Below, one piece after another: positions 61,464 through 64,000 of a DNA stretch of 64,000 bases. Source of the stretch: Rhodothalassiaceae bacterium (GTDB lineage: Bacteria > Pseudomonadota > Alphaproteobacteria > Sphingomonadales > Rhodothalassiaceae); NCBI GenBank assembly GCA_026004935.1, contig BPKC01000001.1, forward strand, positions 496,001 to 560,000, in the 5' to 3' direction. The notes beneath the pieces were generated by a model. The model was given only the letters and a program-made list of their open reading frames with translations. It made no database searches and had not been told where the DNA came from. The translations under genes and the position numbers were made by a program. Numbering within the stretch: position 1 is the stretch's first letter; each line of letters begins with the position of its first letter.

Positions 61464-62444
61464 ATGGCTCTTCACGGCGCGGCGGGCACGCATGTGGACG
61501 GCGACGGTTCCCGGAGCGGGGGCGGCCGCTTCGGCACCGTCGCCTTCATCGGCTGCGGCCTCATCGCCTCGTCCATGATCCGGGCGATGAAGCGCGCGGG
61601 CCTCGCGCGCCGCTTCCTCGTCGTGGAGAAGACGGAGGCCCGGGCCCGCCACGTCGTGGGCCTCGGGCTCGCGGACCGGGCGTCCGCCGATCCCGCCCTC
61701 GTCGGCGAGGCGGAGCTCGTCGTCGTCGCGGTGCCGATGGGCGCCTATGACGAGGTCGCGGCCGCCATCGCACCGCATCTGCGGCCCGGCGCGATCCTCA
61801 CCGATGTCGGCTCGACCAAGCGTCTGGCGATCGAGGCCTTCTGCCGCCACATCGCGCATCCCGAGCGCATCGTGCCCGGCCATCCGGTCGCCGGCACCGA
61901 GCATTCGGGGCCCGAGGCGGGGTTCGCGGAGCTCTTCGCGGGCAGGTGGACGATTCTCACCCCCCTGCCCGAGACCGCGCAGGAGGCGTGCGCGCGGGTC
62001 GCCGCGCTCTGGCGCGCGCTGGGCGCCGAAGTCGAGATCATGGATCCCGTCCACCACGACCGCGTGATGGCGGTGGTCAGCCACATTCCGCATCTCATCG
62101 CCTACACCATCGTCGGCACCGCCTCGCATCTTGAAGAGGTGAGCGAGCGCGAGGTCATGAAATACGCCGCCGGCGGCTTTCGCGACTTCACCCGCATCGC
62201 CGCCTCCGATCCCGTCATGTGGCGGGACATCTTCCTCGCCAACCGCGACGCCGTCTTCGACATGCTGGCCGCGCTCAAGGCCGATCTCGCCCGGCTGGAG
62301 CGCGCGATGGCCGAGGGCGACGGCAAGGCGCTCGAGGACTGGTTCCGCCGCACCCGCGCCATCCGCCGCGGCGTGCTCGAGATCGAGCGCCGGACGGGCG
62401 CGGCCGTGCCGGGCGACAGCTTGACCGGCGAAAAGCGGGGGTAA
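61464..62444 (+). CDS. tyrA: Prephenate (or arogenate) dehydrogenase
   Basis: A 326-residue TyrA, which oxidatively decarboxylates prephenate to 4-hydroxyphenylpyruvate (or arogenate to tyrosine). NAD(P)-binding motif is FIGCGLIASSMIRAMK. DVGSTKRLAIEAF and PGHPVAGTEHSGPEAGF carry the catalytic His region, and DPVHHDRVMAVVSHIPHLIAY and AAGGFRDFTRIAASDPVMWRDIF complete the family blocks. It has a loose low-complexity N-terminal 20 residues. It is single-domain with no ACT or chorismate mutase fusion. The cofactor and cyclohexadienyl specificity cannot be decided from sequence alone. Confidence 0.93.
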   Translation: MALHGAAGTHVDGDGSRSGGGRFGTVAFIGCGLIASSMIRAMKRAGLARRFLVVEKTEARARHVVGLGLADRASADPALVGEAELVVVAVPMGAYDEVAAAIAPHLRPGAILTDVGSTKRLAIEAFCRHIAHPERIVPGHPVAGTEHSGPEAGFAELFAGRWTILTPLPETAQEACARVAALWRALGAEVEIMDPVHHDRVMAVVSHIPHLIAYTIVGTASHLEEVSEREVMKYAAGGFRDFTRIAASDPVMWRDIFLANRDAVFDMLAALKADLARLERAMAEGDGKALEDWFRRTRAIRRGVLEIERRTGAAVPGDSLTGEKRG

Positions 62445-62462
62445 GGGCGGCCCGGCCCGCTT

Positions 62463-62476
62463 TTGACATGGATCAG
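62463..62476. promoter_or_regulatory. Possible FNR/FixK-type site upstream of hemA
   Basis: TTGACATGGATCAG matches the FNR/FixK consensus TTGAT-N4-ATCAA in eight of ten positions. It lies 110 bases before the hemA start in the 141-base gap after tyrA. Oxygen control of hemA through FnrL-type sites is known in Rhodobacter. The TTGACA could instead be a simple -35 element. Confidence 0.4.
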
Positions 62477-62585
62477 GGGAACACTGTCGCCGCGCCGCCA
62501 TGATCGCGGATCGGGACGAATTCTTGCAGCCGCGGGCGCGGCGGCGTAAGGAAGGCGGGAATGCCGTAAAGGGCGGAGCTGAGCC

Positions 62586-63803
62586 ATGCGCGACTATCGG
62601 CGGATCTTTCAGGAGGCGATCGAGCGGGTGAAGCGCGAGGGGCGCTACCGCATCTTCCAGGATCTCGAGCGCCAGAAGGGGCATTTCCCCCGCGCGCTGC
62701 GCCACGCCGACGGCGAGAACGCGCGGCCCGTCGTCGTCTGGTGCTCCAACGACTATCTGGGCATGGGCCAGCATCCCAGGGTGCTCGCGGCGATGCACGA
62801 GGCGCTCGAGCGCTGCGGGGCGGGTGCGGGGGGCACGCGCAACATCTCGGGCACCAACCACTATCATGTGCTGCTGGAGGCGGAGCTTGCCGATCTCCAC
62901 GGCAAGGAGGCGGCGCTGCTGTTCACCTCGGGCTATGTCGCCAACGAGGCGACGCTGTCGACGCTGGCGAAGCTTCTGCCCGGCTGCATCGTCTTCTCCG
63001 ACGCCCTCAACCACGCCTCGATGATCCAGGGCATCCGCCATTCCGGGGCCGAAAAGCGGATCTTCCGGCACAACGACGTCGCGCATCTGAGGGAGCTTCT
63101 CGAGGAGGCGCCGCGCGAGCGGCCGAAGATCATCGCCTTCGAGTCGGTGTATTCCATGGACGGCGACATCGCCCCCATCGCCGAGATCGCCGATCTGGCG
63201 GCCGAATACGGCGCGCTCACCTATCTCGACGAGGTCCACGCCGTCGGCCTCTACGGGCCGCGCGGCGGCGGCATCGCCGAACGCGACGGGGTGATGGACC
63301 GGATCGACATCATCGAGGGCACGCTGGGCAAGGCCTTCGGCGTGATGGGCGGCTACATCGCGGCGAGCCGCGACATCGTCGACGTCGTGCGCTCCTACGC
63401 CTCCGGCTTCATCTTCACGACCGCGCTCGCGCCGGTGATCGCCGCCGGGGCGCTGGCGAGCGTCCGGCATCTGAAGGAAAGCGGCCGCGAGCGCGAGCTG
63501 CACCAGCAGCGCGCGGCGGAGCTGAAGGCGATGCTCAAAGAGGCCGGGCTGCCGGTGATGCCGAGCGAATCGCACATCGTGCCGGTGCTCGTGGGCGATC
63601 CCGTGCGCTGCAAGCAGGTGACCGACCTGCTGCTCGCCGACTACGGCATCTACGTCCAGCCCATCAACTATCCGACGGTCCCGCGCGGCACCGAGCGGCT
63701 CCGGCTCACGCCCGGTCCGATGCACACGCCCGAGATGATGCGGGCCTTGGTGCGCGCGCTCGTCGAGGTCTGGCGGCGGCTCGATCTCGAGCTCGCCGCC
63801 TGA
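62586..63803 (+). CDS. hemA: 5-aminolevulinate synthase
   Basis: A 405-residue ALAS, which condenses glycine and succinyl-CoA to 5-aminolevulinate, the first step of haem (and bacteriochlorophyll) synthesis by the C4 route used by alphaproteobacteria. PLP enzyme of the alpha-oxoamine synthase type: [28 protein letters not shown] (substrate loop), [28 protein letters not shown] and the PLP-lysine in [37 protein letters not shown] near the C-terminus is also conserved. ATG 62586 follows GGAGCTGAGCC. Complete and typical in length. Confidence 0.97.
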   Translation: MRDYRRIFQEAIERVKREGRYRIFQDLERQKGHFPRALRHADGENARPVVVWCSNDYLGMGQHPRVLAAMHEALERCGAGAGGTRNISGTNHYHVLLEAELADLHGKEAALLFTSGYVANEATLSTLAKLLPGCIVFSDALNHASMIQGIRHSGAEKRIFRHNDVAHLRELLEEAPRERPKIIAFESVYSMDGDIAPIAEIADLAAEYGALTYLDEVHAVGLYGPRGGGIAERDGVMDRIDIIEGTLGKAFGVMGGYIAASRDIVDVVRSYASGFIFTTALAPVIAAGALASVRHLKESGRERELHQQRAAELKAMLKEAGLPVMPSESHIVPVLVGDPVRCKQVTDLLLADYGIYVQPINYPTVPRGTERLRLTPGPMHTPEMMRALVRALVEVWRRLDLELAA

Positions 63804-63875
63804 GGCGCGGGGCGGCCGGACCGGCCGCGGACCGCGGGCTGCGCAGGGGCATGGCTGCGGGCGGGAAGAGCCGCC

Positions 63876-64000
63876 ATGGAACGGCACGGGCCGCGGGAAG
63901 TCCTGCTGGAATTCCGGCGCATCGGCCGCCACGTCAAGGTCACCGCGATCGACCCTGACAGCGGCGTGGAGGTTACGGTCGTGGGTGACGCGGCGACGCC
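63876..64000 (+). CDS. Conserved small protein (DUF6898-like), cut by window edge
   Basis: An open frame from ATG 63876 running off the right end. Its 41 visible residues (REVLLEFRRIGRHVKVTAID then PDSGVEVTVVGDAAT) resemble the DUF6898-type short proteins found beside hemA in several alphaproteobacteria. There GGGAAGAG lies about 10 bases upstream. The function is unknown. The reading frame agrees with genomic codon use, but completion needs the sequence beyond base 64000. Confidence 0.6.
   Translation, partial: MERHGPREVLLEFRRIGRHVKVTAIDPDSGVEVTVVGDAAT

Noticed and set aside
61458-63932. An 824-codon minus-strand open frame across tyrA and hemA (similar long antisense frames at 56-2155, 2011-4341, 44735-46138, 32778-35129)
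   Set aside because: Antisense shadows caused by the extreme third-position GC; they are rich in Arg, Pro, Ala and His, lack recognisable domains, and lie opposite well-supported genes.

Overview
The window looks like a chromosome segment of a very GC-rich alphaproteobacterium, probably Rhodospirillales-like. The evidence is the strongly GC-biased codon use, a C4-pathway 5-aminolevulinate synthase (hemA), the argH-lysA-TIGR02302 neighbourhood, a Caulobacter-type cpa/tad pilus locus, and the conserved rpmH-rnpA-yidD-yidC-yihA order. No rRNA, tRNA or CRISPR array was recognised.

Layout. 1-4.6 kb: argH end, small lipoprotein, lysA, TIGR02302 protein. 4.6-8 kb: a probably iron-regulated set of porin, FMN-binding protein and PepSY protein, behind a good Fur-box match. 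8-9.6 kb: MAPEG protein and an outer-membrane barrel. 9.7-14 kb: two exported proteins with acidic low-complexity repeats (one fused to a subtilisin domain), divergent from an ECF sigma/anti-sigma pair. 14-15.7 kb: chemoreceptor. 15.9-16.7, 25.4-26.4, 26.97-28.5 and 57.96-58.4 kb: dense arrays of inverted palindromes (REP/BIME-like), partly organised as tandem repeats of about 209 bp and 120 bp. 26.5 kb: orphan Flp pilin. 28.6-31.9 kb: TPR-SPOR protein, frameshifted Sel1-SPOR protein, malyl-CoA lyase. 33-38.6 kb: membrane protein, amine oxidase-like flavoprotein, and a TetR-HlyD-ABC exporter operon with a perfect palindromic operator. 38.8-42.2 kb: yihA, yidC, yidD, rnpA, rpmH. 42.5-49.1 kb: TVP38 protein, flavoprotein disulfide reductase, histidine kinase, gamma-glutamyltransferase, P1 peptidase. 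49.2-57.9 kb: cpaABCDEF-tadBC. 58.6-64 kb: uvrB, antitoxin remnant, Lrp-type domain, tyrA, hemA, and a partial gene at the right edge.

The most interesting region is an accessory island at about 16.95-25.25 kb. It holds a putative azol(in)e-containing peptide (LAP/TOMM RiPP) cluster. Its likely precursor is a 41-residue gene at 17197-17322, with a leader of about 22 residues and the core CTSTSTSCDCTSSSSSSTC. It is followed by a perfect terminator-like hairpin, then an E1-like cyclodehydratase partner, a YcaO cyclodehydratase, a SagB-type dehydrogenase, an ABC exporter, an exported helical-repeat protein and a TonB-dependent receptor. The inferred flow is: make the peptide, bind its leader and cyclise Cys/Ser/Thr, oxidise to azoles, export through the ABC transporter, and possibly recapture or resist it through the TonB receptor.

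The island begins inside a truncated 3' remnant of dapE and lies between two homologous 300-bp direct copies of the palindrome repeat. Parts of it are strikingly AT-rich. Two of its genes carry single in-frame stops (TAG in the E1-like gene, TGA in the ABC ATPase) with the reading frame continuing beyond. Whether that means decay, readthrough or sequence error cannot be decided from the sequence alone.
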